A stretch of DNA of 64,000 nucleotides from Sphingobacterium sp. B16(2022) (GTDB taxonomy: Bacteria; Bacteroidota; Bacteroidia; Sphingobacteriales; Sphingobacteriaceae): the NCBI RefSeq assembly GCF_012030425.1, contig NZ_JAAUVN010000001.1:1116001-1180000 (forward strand). Direction: 5' to 3'. The translations under genes and the position numbers were made by a program. Below the pieces are notes generated by a model. It was given only the letters and a program-made list of their open reading frames with translations. It was not told the DNA's origin and did not search any database. Below, piece by piece: positions 55,654-64,000 of the stretch. Within the stretch, counting starts at the first letter, position 1; each line of letters begins with the position of its first letter.

Positions 55654-56682
55654 TTACTCTGTCGCTTCCTTGCAATTACGCAACGAAACAAAATCCTCAT
55701 TTGGAAGTACACCATATCTCTTTTTATAAATAGCCGAGAAATAGTCAGATTTTGAATAGCCCAGAGCATAAGCGACTTCATATATGGTATTGAACTGACC
55801 ACTTTTTACCATTTCTTTTGCTAATAACAACTTTTCAGATAGAAAGAAGCTATTCGGATTGCATTTATATATTTTTTTGAATAATCGGGTATATTTAGTC
55901 ACAGACATACAGGCTATTTCGGCTAGCTTTTCAGTACCTGGAAATTTTTCAAGCAACTGTTCCATAAGGTAAACTTGACTATTCACAACTTGTTGTACAT
56001 CAAATTCAGACAGCTTACCTACTACAAATTTCTGTTCACTTAACCTTTCAATAAGACTTCCAAAAGCCTGTAAGGCGGCTCCTTTGAGAAATAGTTCGTA
56101 GGAACTGTCTTCATATTGACGATCTTTCAGTTTTAGAAGTAACACCCGGGTACGGCTATCCATGTGACTATAGAAATATATGGTATTCTTTTTCGCATAA
56201 GTCTTTTCAACTATAGACTCAGGAACGATATTGCCCAGATGTTTATGAAGAAGCTGTTTCGAGATCAGTAACCGAAAAGAATACATTCGTTCTGAAATTG
56301 GGGGAATATAAGTACTGCTCAAACCCGCATCAACAAGCCCCATTCCTAATTTTGAATGATAACCAACTTTATTCTTCGTATCATTGACTTTGTGGATGCT
56401 GATTTGGTCACTGATATCATAGTATGCAATGCAGAAATCACCGGATGAGGCAACTTTAGTAAAGGATATGCTTTGATGAAAGGTGAGGTCTACCACAAGA
56501 ACTGTCAAGCCAGGAATGACCTCCATAAGATAAGAGCCGCCGTTAGCTAAATTTTCAGGAAAAACCAATTGCCGTTGATTAAGGTATTTTGCTCCAAGTT
56601 TTTCGATAAAATCTTGCCTCCAGTCTGTATCCATGGTTACCGTATGAGAAAATTGAATACTATTTTTTGCAGATGTCTCCAT
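55654..56682 (-). CDS. AraC-family regulator, second of a tandem pair
   Basis: This 342-residue protein has a C-terminal AraC HTH pair (LAEIACMSVTKYTRLFKKIYKCNPNSFF; IYEVAYALGYSKSDYFSAIYKKRYGVLPNEDF). The N-terminal sensor domain of about 230 residues matches the neighbour's in layout (TDWRQDFIEKLGAKYLN, LTVLVVDLTFHQSISF). Its start overlaps the stop of the upstream paralogue (TAATG), so translation is coupled. It lies upstream, on the same strand, of the GG-leader peptide gene with a 365-base gap. The pair may act as a heteromeric regulator (inference). Confidence 0.87.
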   Translation of the reverse strand: METSAKNSIQFSHTVTMDTDWRQDFIEKLGAKYLNQRQLVFPENLANGGSYLMEVIPGLTVLVVDLTFHQSISFTKVASSGDFCIAYYDISDQISIHKVNDTKNKVGYHSKLGMGLVDAGLSSTYIPPISERMYSFRLLISKQLLHKHLGNIVPESIVEKTYAKKNTIYFYSHMDSRTRVLLLKLKDRQYEDSSYELFLKGAALQAFGSLIERLSEQKFVVGKLSEFDVQQVVNSQVYLMEQLLEKFPGTEKLAEIACMSVTKYTRLFKKIYKCNPNSFFLSEKLLLAKEMVKSGQFNTIYEVAYALGYSKSDYFSAIYKKRYGVLPNEDFVSLRNCKEATE

Positions 56683-57662
56683 TATAATTTTGTTAAGTAG
56701 TCCTTGGGTAAAACGCCAAAGTAATTTTTAAAGAGATGTGTTAAATTGGATGCGGTTGGGAACTGCAGTTCGTGGGCGACTTCTCCAATATTATAGTTCC
56801 CGCTTACTAGTAGATCACGTGCCAACTCCAGCTTGTTATTAAGGTAAAATTCATAAGGAGTAAGACCTGTGATCTTTTTATACAATTTTTTAAATTTTGT
56901 TTCGGACATCAAAGCATGTTCAGCAATTGTTTTGATTCCTGGGAAAGAATCTTTAAGCTTACTGATCAGAAATTCCTGAGAGGAAATGATAGCAGTAAAA
57001 TCAGTGTCGTTAAGTTTACTGACAACAAGGTCTTTTTTGATCAGTTCATCAAGATATTCTCCCAATAAGTTATAGACCGTTGCACTAAGAAACAAATCAA
57101 AGGTTAGCGGGGCAATATTGCTATTTCGAAATTCATTAATATATTGTAAACTATTATTGCTCATGATATTATAGTGAAATATCGTATTTTGATTCTGATC
57201 AAAGACCCGATTGATCAGTTTTTTTATATGTCCAGAACCAATTAAATATTCTTTGAGAAGTGTTTTACGGAGGAAAATGCAAAAGTTGTATGTCTTGGTT
57301 CCAGCTTTAACACGGTAGTCGAGGTTTACACTGCTCTCAACAATGGCAAGATTGTAATTCCATCTTCCCATTGCCAATGCGTCATTATTTGTGATGTGAG
57401 AAGAGTCCCCTTCAGTGAGATTAAAATAGATGCCAATAAAATCTGAATTTGTATTGCGGAGCTTAAAGTGAATATCTTGGTGGTAGAGGACATCTGCAAA
57501 CATAACCGTGATGTCTGGATTTACAGATAGCACATAGCGGGTTCCGGTATGGACGGTATCCGGAATTAGCATATGGTTACCGCTAATGTATCCACCTAAA
57601 GCTTTTGCCATTGGCTCTACCCAGTCAGTTTCTATACCAAACTCATGAATGATTTCTTTCAT
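56682..57662 (-). CDS. AraC-family regulator, first of a tandem pair
   Basis: This 326-residue paralogue of the downstream protein has the same order: TDWVEPMAKALGGYISGN, ITVMFADVLYHQDIHF and YNFCIFLRKTLLKEYL in the sensor part, then the AraC HTH region (IKTIAEHALMSETKFKKLYKKITGLTPYEFYL; IGEVAHELQFPTASNLTHLFKNYFGVLPKDYL). It is the first gene of a two-gene operon whose second gene starts within its stop codon. The sensor domain type is not one I can name, and neither ligand nor target is known. Confidence 0.87.
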   Translation of the reverse strand: MKEIIHEFGIETDWVEPMAKALGGYISGNHMLIPDTVHTGTRYVLSVNPDITVMFADVLYHQDIHFKLRNTNSDFIGIYFNLTEGDSSHITNNDALAMGRWNYNLAIVESSVNLDYRVKAGTKTYNFCIFLRKTLLKEYLIGSGHIKKLINRVFDQNQNTIFHYNIMSNNSLQYINEFRNSNIAPLTFDLFLSATVYNLLGEYLDELIKKDLVVSKLNDTDFTAIISSQEFLISKLKDSFPGIKTIAEHALMSETKFKKLYKKITGLTPYEFYLNNKLELARDLLVSGNYNIGEVAHELQFPTASNLTHLFKNYFGVLPKDYLTKL

Positions 57663-58003
57663 ATGTAAATAATGACTGTTTTATGTGACTAAATATTTTA
57701 TAACAGCTGTCGTATCCCATGGACTAGAATTTTGTTAGGTTGTTCTGTTTGTACTCAGGTTAAAAACCTTGATTTATAACGTATGAAAATTGGTACATGA
57801 TACACTATACTTCTTGAAATATTGCTTTATAATGAAATACTAGCCTATAGTTCTGATTATTAGTGCAATTATTTGACCATTATTTAAATAGTTGCAGTAA
57901 AAAAGAGTGTTAAAAGACTAAATTTTTATATACGTTTTTGGACAGAATCATAAATTAAGTGAAAATTGGTCTTCAGTTGATATTTTATAACGGTATGCTG
58001 GTA
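57663..58003. other. Intergenic region between divergent genes
   Basis: About 340 AT-rich bases with no gene. The plus-strand promoter of the lipoprotein gene is annotated separately at its right end; a matching promoter for the AraC pair is not obvious. Confidence 0.3.
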
Positions 58004-58032
58004 TTGCTTCTTGGGAGTTGCATGTAATTTTG
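58004..58032 (+). promoter_or_regulatory. Bacteroidota-type promoter for the lipoprotein gene at 58067
   Basis: TTG at 58004-58006 and TAATTTTG at 58025-58032 are 18 bases apart, a good match to the primary sigma-factor pattern. The start codon follows 34 bases downstream. Confidence 0.6.
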
Positions 58033-58066
58033 TCTTAAATAAAATTAATATATAAATATAAAGAAT

Positions 58067-58555
58067 ATGAAAACAAGAAAGATGCTCGGTCAATTATTAT
58101 TAGTCTTAACAATAGCAATAGGAATTACAGCTTGTAGTAAAAATGATGCTGATGAATTGACTCCTCCCACAAATGCAATCACATCTGTAAGATTAGTATT
58201 TACAGATAGTACAGTCAATGAAAAATCAGCTGGATCAAAGGTAGATCTTACAAAAGTTGCTTCGGTAAAAATAAAATATGCAGTTACTGAAGGAGAAGTA
58301 GGTATAAATGTAGTAAGGGAAGCAACGCTGATGGTTAAAGGCGATAGTTCAAAAGTAAGTACTTTCGATCTTAAGACATTAACTTTTAAAGGTGGAAGTA
58401 AACTTACAATTTATGGTGCAACGTTATACGATAACAAAGATAAAGTAGTAGGTGGATGGTCAAAAGTGGACAATGATGCCTTTGAAGTAACGAGCCCCGA
58501 AGGTGTAGTGGTGATGGAGCGTATTTATGGAACAGTAGGTTTAGAGAGATTATAG
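58067..58555 (+). CDS. Hypothetical lipoprotein
   Basis: This 162-residue lipoprotein has a lipobox GITAC (about residue 22-24), a short Thr/Pro linker, and a beta-sandwich-like domain with alternating strands (ITSVRLVFTDSTVNEKS, VASVKIKYAVTEGE, KLTIYGATLYDNKDKVV). No family is recognised. A strong promoter and a strong terminator frame it as a single-gene unit, which suggests solid expression. It is probably surface or periplasm-anchored. Confidence 0.75.
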   Translation: MKTRKMLGQLLLVLTIAIGITACSKNDADELTPPTNAITSVRLVFTDSTVNEKSAGSKVDLTKVASVKIKYAVTEGEVGINVVREATLMVKGDSSKVSTFDLKTLTFKGGSKLTIYGATLYDNKDKVVGGWSKVDNDAFEVTSPEGVVVMERIYGTVGLERL

Positions 58556-58571
58556 TCGTTAATCTTATTCT

Positions 58572-58609
58572 AAAAAAGTGTCGGAAGGTTATGCTTTCGA
58601 CACTTTTTT
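58572..58609. terminator. Bidirectional terminator
   Basis: AAAAAAGTGTCGGAA at 58572-58586 pairs with TTTCGACACTTTTTT at 58595-58609 with one wobble; the T-runs suit both strands. It separates the lipoprotein gene from the convergent DUF1456-like gene. Confidence 0.8.
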
Positions 58610-58636
58610 GCTTTTATTTATAATTTTAAGATTATA

Positions 58637-58879
58637 TTATGCCTTCTGGTCATTATTTTTAGTTCGAGGGCCACGGTTATAGATTATTAATCCATTTAAG
58701 AAGTTCCGAAGTAACTGGTCTCCGCAAGGTTTGAAATTTGGATGATCTTCTTTACGAAATATGGCACTTAATTCCGTTTTCGTTGCCCTAAAATCGACTA
58801 ACGCTAATACATTAATAATGTCGTCGTCCGTGAATTTTAAAGCTACTCGAAGCTTTTTCATGATATCATTATTGCTCAT
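58637..58879 (-). CDS. Single-repeat DUF1456 (YehS-like) protein
   Basis: This 80-residue protein matches one unit of DUF1456: NNDIMKKLRVALKFTDDDIINVLALVDFRATKTELSAIFRKEDHPNFKPCGDQLLRNFLNGLI. Family members of the YehS type have two such units in about 150 residues, so this is a half-length form. It ends cleanly with a short polar tail, and no second unit is visible beyond the stop, so it looks like a genuine short version. The function of the family is unknown. Confidence 0.82.
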   Translation of the reverse strand: MSNNDIMKKLRVALKFTDDDIINVLALVDFRATKTELSAIFRKEDHPNFKPCGDQLLRNFLNGLIIYNRGPRTKNNDQKA

Positions 58880-59192
58880 CTTATAAATATGTTACCTTAA
58901 AATTTTCTATATTTTATTATTCGTGCCCAAGCCAAAACGCTGTTAGAAATGAATATTCCTGTCAAACTTAGATATATTTGTCTTATTATACAATTATAAT
59001 TACAGCTTATATTAACATAAATATCGGTTCTTTACGACCAATAATAATTATTTCTTGTGCGAAATCTCTAATATGTAAGTCTATATGAATGGATTGAGCA
59101 ACATTCAAGAGTAAATCATAATCAATACTACTGTAACTATAATTGCCCTGAAGTGTAAGGCAGACCTTAATTTAAATATTATGCACAGTATT
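58880..59192. other. Intergenic region
   Basis: About 310 AT-rich bases between two minus-strand genes. No gene, hairpin or promoter pattern is convincing. Confidence 0.3.
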
Positions 59193-59510
59193 TTAGTTAT
59201 CCTTAGACTTTACAAATAAAAGATATGCAAGTCGTTGTTGTGTAAAATCAGCACTTGGATAAATATCGCGTATAAGGTTTTTACAATCTTCGGCACAGCA
59301 GCCGGTGTCTAGCCGAGCGATGTATTCAGTGATATCTTCTAGATTGATGTATTTGATTGCCACAAGAGTGGCGCAACCTTTACTTTCTTCATTTAATGTA
59401 ATCTCAAATACTTGCCCAGTCTTATACCGTTCATTGGGCATCCGTAATGTGGTAAATGCCTCGCAGTCCAATTTATTATTCCAGTTTTTTGAAAAGTTAA
59501 TGTGTTCCAT
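59193..59510 (-). CDS. Small protein, possibly ASCH/PUA-like
   Basis: This 105-residue soluble protein has FTTLRMPNERYKTGQVFEITLNEESKGCATLVAIKYINLEDI, an order of elements seen in ASCH-type small beta-barrels (a first TLR strand, a KxGQ turn, and a second-strand ATLVAIK). The C-terminal part has two Cys in GCCAEDC. The fold assignment is tentative. Small ASCH proteins are thought to bind RNA or nucleosides. It is a single gene without a partner. Confidence 0.62.
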   Translation of the reverse strand: MEHINFSKNWNNKLDCEAFTTLRMPNERYKTGQVFEITLNEESKGCATLVAIKYINLEDITEYIARLDTGCCAEDCKNLIRDIYPSADFTQQRLAYLLFVKSKDN

Positions 59511-59824
59511 TTTGGTATTAGCGAGTAGTTATAGTGATATGACTATTTGTGTAGTCCGTCTTTCAATACAAATATAGGTACATACGGGTATGCTTTAAAA
59601 TTTGGTCATTTATTCTTTTAATAATATTTAGCTATCACATTACGATTTAAATGAATACTTATATAAGTAATCATGATCGCCAAATAACATGTCTTGGTGA
59701 GTCTGTTGGAATTTCGTCAAAAATAACGTATTTTAAGGCATAATATACCAAGTTAGGGTTCAGGTGAATGTTAATTATTATATAATTAAGTATATTTGCT
59801 CAAACTGTCTAGTAACAAAATTTA
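59511..59824. other. Upstream region of the gpsA operon
   Basis: About 310 bases without a gene. A TATATTTG element at 59791-59798 on the plus strand matches the -7 box and lies 27 bases before the gpsA start, making it the likely promoter; a clear TTG element at the right distance is missing. Confidence 0.4.
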
Positions 59825-60829
59825 ATGCAAAAAAATAGAGTAGGGCTTATTGGTAGTGGTAGTTGGGCTACAGCAATGATTAAAATGCTGGGTGACAACG
59901 TCGTTGAAAAGGATATACATTGGTGGGTCCGTAAACAAGAAGATGTTGACTATATCAAAAAGCATAAAAAAAATCCAAGTTATTTAAGTGCTGTTGAAGT
60001 AAAACTGGATACAGATCATATTTCAACAAATGCAAGAGAAGTAATTCAGGTGTCAAATATTATTATTTTGAATACACCTGCCGCTTACTTGAAAGCAGCC
60101 TTAAAGGATGTGACAAAAGCAGATCTGGAAGGAAAAATTATTGTTTCTGCCATAAAAGGTATCGTACCAGATGAAAATCTGATTATTGGCGATTATTTAC
60201 AGGAGGTATACGATGTCTCTTTGGAGAATATTTTAGTTGTCGGTGGACCGTGTCATGCTGAAGAAGTTTCTTTGGAGAAACTATCTTATTTGACTTTTGG
60301 TTCCAAATCTGAAGAAAATGCTAACTTAGTGGCATCTTTACTGGAATGCCGGTATATAAAAACAATCATTTCGGACGATGTGTATGGGATTGAGTATGGT
60401 GCTGTATTGAAAAATATTTATGCATTGGCGGGAGGAATATGTCATTCGTTAGGCTATGGCGATAATTTTCAGGCGGTTTTAATCTCAAATGCAATCCGCG
60501 AGATGGAAACGTATGTCGAGACCATTGATCCAAATCCTCTTCGCGATATTAATAAATCGGCGTATTTAGGCGATCTTTTGGTAACAGCATATTCGCAGTT
60601 CAGTAGAAACAGAACTTTTGGAGCGATGATCGGAAAAGGCTATAGTGTACAGTCTGCCCAGCTTGAGATGAATATGGTAGCAGAAGGTTATTATGCTTCT
60701 GCATGTATACAGCATTATATGCGTAAGCATCAGATTGCCTTACCTATCTGTGAAGCCGTTCACCAAATCTTATACCAGCATAAATCTGCTGCAACAATCA
60801 TAAGCCAACTGGCTGAAAAATTAAGTTAA
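59825..60829 (+). CDS. gpsA: NAD(P)-dependent glycerol-3-phosphate dehydrogenase
   Basis: This 334-residue cytoplasmic enzyme reduces dihydroxyacetone phosphate to sn-glycerol-3-phosphate for phospholipid synthesis. The dinucleotide site is VGLIGSGSWATAM (residues 6-18). Other family sites are IIVSAIKGI, LVVGGPCHAEEV, GIEYGAVLKNIYALAGGICHSLGYGDN (holding the catalytic Lys) and SRNRTFG with the substrate Arg. Length is as expected. It is the first gene of a tight operon: hemF follows 6 bases after the stop. The linkage to heme synthesis and peptidases is an operon arrangement, not a pathway. Confidence 0.95.
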   Translation: MQKNRVGLIGSGSWATAMIKMLGDNVVEKDIHWWVRKQEDVDYIKKHKKNPSYLSAVEVKLDTDHISTNAREVIQVSNIIILNTPAAYLKAALKDVTKADLEGKIIVSAIKGIVPDENLIIGDYLQEVYDVSLENILVVGGPCHAEEVSLEKLSYLTFGSKSEENANLVASLLECRYIKTIISDDVYGIEYGAVLKNIYALAGGICHSLGYGDNFQAVLISNAIREMETYVETIDPNPLRDINKSAYLGDLLVTAYSQFSRNRTFGAMIGKGYSVQSAQLEMNMVAEGYYASACIQHYMRKHQIALPICEAVHQILYQHKSAATIISQLAEKLS

Positions 60830-60835
60830 TTCAAG

Positions 60836-61735
60836 ATGATCGATAGATTAAAAATCGCTGAAACTTATAAAACAATTCAGGACGAGATATGTCAAGCACT
60901 TGAAAAGCTTGATGGTACCGCTAAATTTGAAGAAGAAATTTGGGAACGTGATGGCGGCGGCGGTGGCCGTACAAGGATTATGCAGCATGGCAATATCATT
61001 GAAAAAGGTGGGGTGAATTTCTCTGCTGTGCATGGAAAATTGCCGGAAATGATCAAGAAATCATTTGGTGTCGATGAAGATGAATTTTTCGCTACAGGTG
61101 TATCAATTGTTATTCATCCAAACAATCCATTCGTTCCTATTATCCACATGAACATCCGTTATTTCGAATTGAATGATGAAATTCGGTGGTTCGGCGGAGG
61201 CATTGATCTTACACCGCACTATGTTATTGAAGAAGATGCACAATTTTTTCATCAGCAGTTGAAAAACGTATGCGATATCCATCACCAAGATTTTTACAAA
61301 GATTTCAAAAAATGGGCAGATGACTACTTCTATGTACGCCATCGTGAAGAAACACGTGGTATAGGTGGGGTTTTCTATGATAAACTAACACCTGAAAAAA
61401 CAGGTCTGTCATTTGAGGAAATTTTTCAGTTCTCATGTGACCTTGGACGTACATTTGCACCAACATATACCGAGCTGGTAAACAAAAATCGCCATAAAGA
61501 CTATACAGAACACCATAAAAACTGGCAATACCTCCGTAGAGGAAGATATGTTGAATTTAATCTTGTTTGGGATTCAGGAACGAAATTTGGTCTTGAAACT
61601 AATGGACGTATCGAATCCATTTTAATGAGTTTACCGCCACAGGCAAATTGGGCCTATGATTTTCAACCAGAAGAAGGCTCGGAAGAAGCCAAAACACTTT
61701 CTCTTTTGAGAAAAGATATCAATTGGATACAATAA
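60836..61735 (+). CDS. hemF: Oxygen-dependent coproporphyrinogen III oxidase
   Basis: This 299-residue enzyme of the aerobic heme pathway converts coproporphyrinogen III to protoporphyrinogen IX by two oxidative decarboxylations. Signature regions are IWERDGGGGGRTRIM, HPNNPFVPIIHMNIRYFE, WFGGGIDLTPHY, HREETRGIGGVFYDKL and GRYVEFNLVWDSGTKFGL. All are complete and length is normal. It shows that the organism makes heme with oxygen. It is second in the gpsA operon, and the M16 peptidase gene starts 19 bases after the stop. Confidence 0.96.
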   Translation: MIDRLKIAETYKTIQDEICQALEKLDGTAKFEEEIWERDGGGGGRTRIMQHGNIIEKGGVNFSAVHGKLPEMIKKSFGVDEDEFFATGVSIVIHPNNPFVPIIHMNIRYFELNDEIRWFGGGIDLTPHYVIEEDAQFFHQQLKNVCDIHHQDFYKDFKKWADDYFYVRHREETRGIGGVFYDKLTPEKTGLSFEEIFQFSCDLGRTFAPTYTELVNKNRHKDYTEHHKNWQYLRRGRYVEFNLVWDSGTKFGLETNGRIESILMSLPPQANWAYDFQPEEGSEEAKTLSLLRKDINWIQ

Positions 61736-61754
61736 ATTAATTTAAATAACCTGA

Positions 61755-63008
61755 ATGGTTTCTTATCAGAAATTTGAACTAGAAAATGGTCTTCGCGTAC
61801 TTGTTCATGAAGACAATAACACAGCAATGGCCTGTGTCAATATACTGTATGATGTCGGTGCGCGGGATGAATCTCCAGACCAAACGGGATTTGCACATTT
61901 ATTTGAACACTTGATGTTTGGTGGATCAGTCAATATTCCCGACTATGATACACCTTTGCAACGTGTGGGCGGTGAAAACAATGCTTTTACCAGTAACGAT
62001 ATCACCAATTACTACATCACGCTACCTTCTTCAAATCTAGAAACGGCATTGTGGCTGGAATCAGACCGTATGCTGAGCCTTTCTTTCTCTGAACAAAGTT
62101 TGGAAACACAAAGAAGTGTTGTATGTGAGGAGTTTAAGCAGCGTTACCTCAATCAACCCTACGGTGATGTATGGTTGAAATTAAGACCCTTAGCTTACCA
62201 AGTACATCCGTATCGCTGGGCAACTATCGGAAAAGAACTTAAACATATTGAAGATGCAAAAATGGAAGATGTAAAAGCATTTTTCCAGAAGCATTATACA
62301 CCACAGAATGCCATTATGGTTATTGCAGGTGATGTTAAGTTTGAGGAGATCAAAACACTGGTAGAAAAATGGTTTGCAGATATTCCTGCAGGAAATAAAT
62401 ACATGAGAAATTTACCTCAAGAACCAAAACAAATAGCAGAGCGTAGGGAAGTGGTAGAGGCTGATGTACCACTTGATAGTTTGTTTATATCTTTTCATGC
62501 ACCTGCACGTATGGATGAAAACTACCATGCAATGGACTTAGTATCAGATCTACTGTCTCGAGGATCATCTTCTCGTCTATACCGTCGTTTGGTTAAAGAA
62601 CAGGAACTATTCAGTGAGATCAATGCCTATGTGATGGGAAGTATCGACCCCAATTTATTCTTAATTGAGGGAAAACCATCAGACGGCATTAGTCTGGAAC
62701 AAGCAGAGGAAGCCATCTGGAAAGAACTGGATATCTTAAAATCTACACCTGTTCCGGCAGAAGAGCTTGAAAAAGTGAAGAATAAGATTGAGTCTACACA
62801 TGTATTTGCCGAATTGTCGATCTTGGATAAAGCCATGAATCTCGCATATTATGAGCTACTTGGTGACGCCAATGAATTAAACAATGAAACAGCCAAGTAT
62901 TTGGCCGTTCAATCGGAGCATATACAGCAACAGGCAAACGAAATATTTAGAAAAGAAAACGCATCTATATTGTATTATAAATCAAAGGAGGTGGCAAATG
63001 CTGAATAG
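61755..63008 (+). CDS. M16 family zinc peptidase, catalytic subunit
   Basis: This 417-residue protein has the inverted zinc motif H48-L-F-E51-H52 (HxxEH) in GFAHLFEHLMFGG. The distal glutamate lies in the helix LETQRSVVCEEFKQRYLNQPYGDVW, and the second domain includes RGSSSRLYRRLVKEQELFSEI. No signal peptide is visible at this start, so it is probably cytoplasmic or secreted by another route. The next gene encodes a family member without the zinc motif, so the two probably form a heterodimer, as in mitochondrial processing peptidase and similar bacterial pairs. Confidence 0.94.
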   Translation: MVSYQKFELENGLRVLVHEDNNTAMACVNILYDVGARDESPDQTGFAHLFEHLMFGGSVNIPDYDTPLQRVGGENNAFTSNDITNYYITLPSSNLETALWLESDRMLSLSFSEQSLETQRSVVCEEFKQRYLNQPYGDVWLKLRPLAYQVHPYRWATIGKELKHIEDAKMEDVKAFFQKHYTPQNAIMVIAGDVKFEEIKTLVEKWFADIPAGNKYMRNLPQEPKQIAERREVVEADVPLDSLFISFHAPARMDENYHAMDLVSDLLSRGSSSRLYRRLVKEQELFSEINAYVMGSIDPNLFLIEGKPSDGISLEQAEEAIWKELDILKSTPVPAEELEKVKNKIESTHVFAELSILDKAMNLAYYELLGDANELNNETAKYLAVQSEHIQQQANEIFRKENASILYYKSKEVANAE

Positions 63009-64000
63009 AGCAGTAGCACCTGAAGCCAAACCGATTGGTGATATTCATTTAAAAAGCCCAAAAGTACTTGCTTTCAACAATGGAATTCCTGTTTATGTCT
63101 TTCATTCGCCTGATCAAGAATTGGTACGCATTGAGTGGATTTTTAATAATGTCTTCAATGAAGATGAAAATCCGCTACTAAATAGTGCCCTAAGCGCTTT
63201 GTTAAAGGAAGGAACAAAAAACTATAACAGCGCTGAGATTGCGGATAAAGTCGACTTCTATGGGGCTTTTCTAATGCCAGAATACGGATTTGATATCACT
63301 TCGCTGACATTGTACACATTAAATAAACATAGTAATGTGTTATTACCTTTGATCAAGGAGATTTTAACAGAATCAGTTTTACCGCAGAAGGAACTGGATA
63401 CCTATCTCAGAAACAATAAGCAAAAGCTTCAGGTTTCTCTTCAGAAAAACGATTATTTAGCGAGAAGAACCTATTATAATCATGTTTTCGGTTCGGGAAA
63501 CCGTTATGGAAAAACGCCCTCTTTAGAAGAATATGATTTGATTTCTAGAGATGCTTTAATCGATTTATACCATAAGCAATTTACTCCATCTAATTGTCGT
63601 TTAATTATTTCCGGTAATGTATCTGAATCTTTGCTTCAAGAGCTTAGCTTATATTTTGGTGATCAATGGCTGGCTACAGACGAGGTACCATTGACCGAAC
63701 CGAATTTAACTGCAGATACAGGACAATTGATTTATGACGAAAGAGCAGAGGCATTGCAATCTGCCATACGTATCGGTATGCCGAATATAAATCGTAACCA
63801 TGTGGATTATCCCGCTTTGCAATTTGTAAATACGTTACTGGGCGGTTTTTTCGGGTCAAGGCTCATGCGTAACATTCGAGAAGAAAAAGGCTATACTTAC
63901 AGTATCGGTTCAGCTGTGGGTTCTTTAAAATATGGAGGTTTTCTGACTATTGCGACAGAGGTTGGTGTAGATGTAACCGATGCGACATTGACGGAAATCG
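62998..64000 (+). CDS. M16 family peptidase, non-catalytic partner, 3'-partial
   Basis: The ATG at 62998 lies 11 bases inside the end of the preceding gene and is preceded by AAAGGAGGTGG, an unusually strong Shine-Dalgarno site for this phylum, so translation is coupled. The visible part (about 334 residues) follows the M16 fold (NNGIPVYVFHSPDQELVRIEW, GGFFGSRLMRNIREEKGYTYSI with the Arg and Tyr pair that binds substrate). In place of HxxEH it has LLNSALSALLKEGTKNY, so it cannot bind zinc there. It is open to the window edge. Confidence 0.92.
   Translation, partial: MLNRAVAPEAKPIGDIHLKSPKVLAFNNGIPVYVFHSPDQELVRIEWIFNNVFNEDENPLLNSALSALLKEGTKNYNSAEIADKVDFYGAFLMPEYGFDITSLTLYTLNKHSNVLLPLIKEILTESVLPQKELDTYLRNNKQKLQVSLQKNDYLARRTYYNHVFGSGNRYGKTPSLEEYDLISRDALIDLYHKQFTPSNCRLIISGNVSESLLQELSLYFGDQWLATDEVPLTEPNLTADTGQLIYDERAEALQSAIRIGMPNINRNHVDYPALQFVNTLLGGFFGSRLMRNIREEKGYTYSIGSAVGSLKYGGFLTIATEVGVDVTDATLTEI

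Noticed and set aside
57963..58066. A structured leader RNA before the lipoprotein gene
   Set aside because: Only a normal promoter and a short untranslated leader are visible; no stable pairing was found.

Overview
The window looks like chromosomal DNA from an aerobic, glycan-degrading member of the Bacteroidota, most likely a Sphingobacterium-like Sphingobacteriaceae (inference). The basis is two SusC/SusD pairs, a FecI/FecR-type sigma/anti-sigma pair, many lipoboxes, several AraC-family regulators, promoters of the TTG-N18/20-TAnnTTTG type, oxygen-dependent HemF, and AT-rich sequence with few Shine-Dalgarno sites. I saw no rRNA, tRNA, CRISPR array or insertion sequence.

Layout. 1-4.1 kb: two tandem WG-repeat proteins, the first cut by the window edge. 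4.1-5.6 kb: a decayed sulfatase. 5.8-8.6 kb: a lipoprotein, a multi-pass membrane protein and a small hypothetical. 8.6-17.8 kb: a metabolic and regulatory block with a MocR-type regulator, a broken FAD-binding dehydrogenase, a class IV aminotransferase, a MACPF lipoprotein, an AraC regulator followed by an iron-type alcohol dehydrogenase, and another AraC regulator. 18.3-19.1 kb: a small membrane protein and a GrpB-like protein. 19.3-27.5 kb: a first glycan locus (SusC, SusD, DUF218, GH92). The GH92 enzyme has Gln where alpha-mannosidases have the catalytic acid Glu, as remembered for mannose-1-phosphodiester hydrolases. 27.8-31.7 kb: secreted hypotheticals, a redoxin-like protein without CxxC, a DUF6624 protein and an AraC regulator. 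32.1-35.3 kb: a Tat-exported phospholipase C and a GyrI-like ligand-binding protein. 35.7-44.8 kb: a second, self-regulated locus (ECF sigma, FecR, STN-type SusC, SusD, BACON-like lipoprotein, sulfatase), probably for a sulfated glycan; perfect hairpins with the same stem lie on both sides of it. 45-50.3 kb: accessory genes and a gene broken by two frameshifts. 50.6-53.3 kb: a VWA/MoxR-type AAA+ pair. 53.5-57.7 kb: unknown proteins, a double-glycine leader peptide and two tandem AraC paralogues. 58-59.5 kb: small proteins. 59.8-64 kb: a tight housekeeping operon gpsA-hemF-M16-M16', the last gene running off the window.

Three genes are broken: the sulfatase (in-frame TGA plus frameshift), the FAD dehydrogenase (in-frame TAA plus a homopolymer frameshift that hides its proper C-terminus) and an unknown gene at 49.7-50.3 kb (two frameshifts). 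The least explained accessory material is the GG-leader peptide with its two AraC neighbours and nearby orphan proteins. The most specific functional prediction is the GH92 acid-to-amide substitution.
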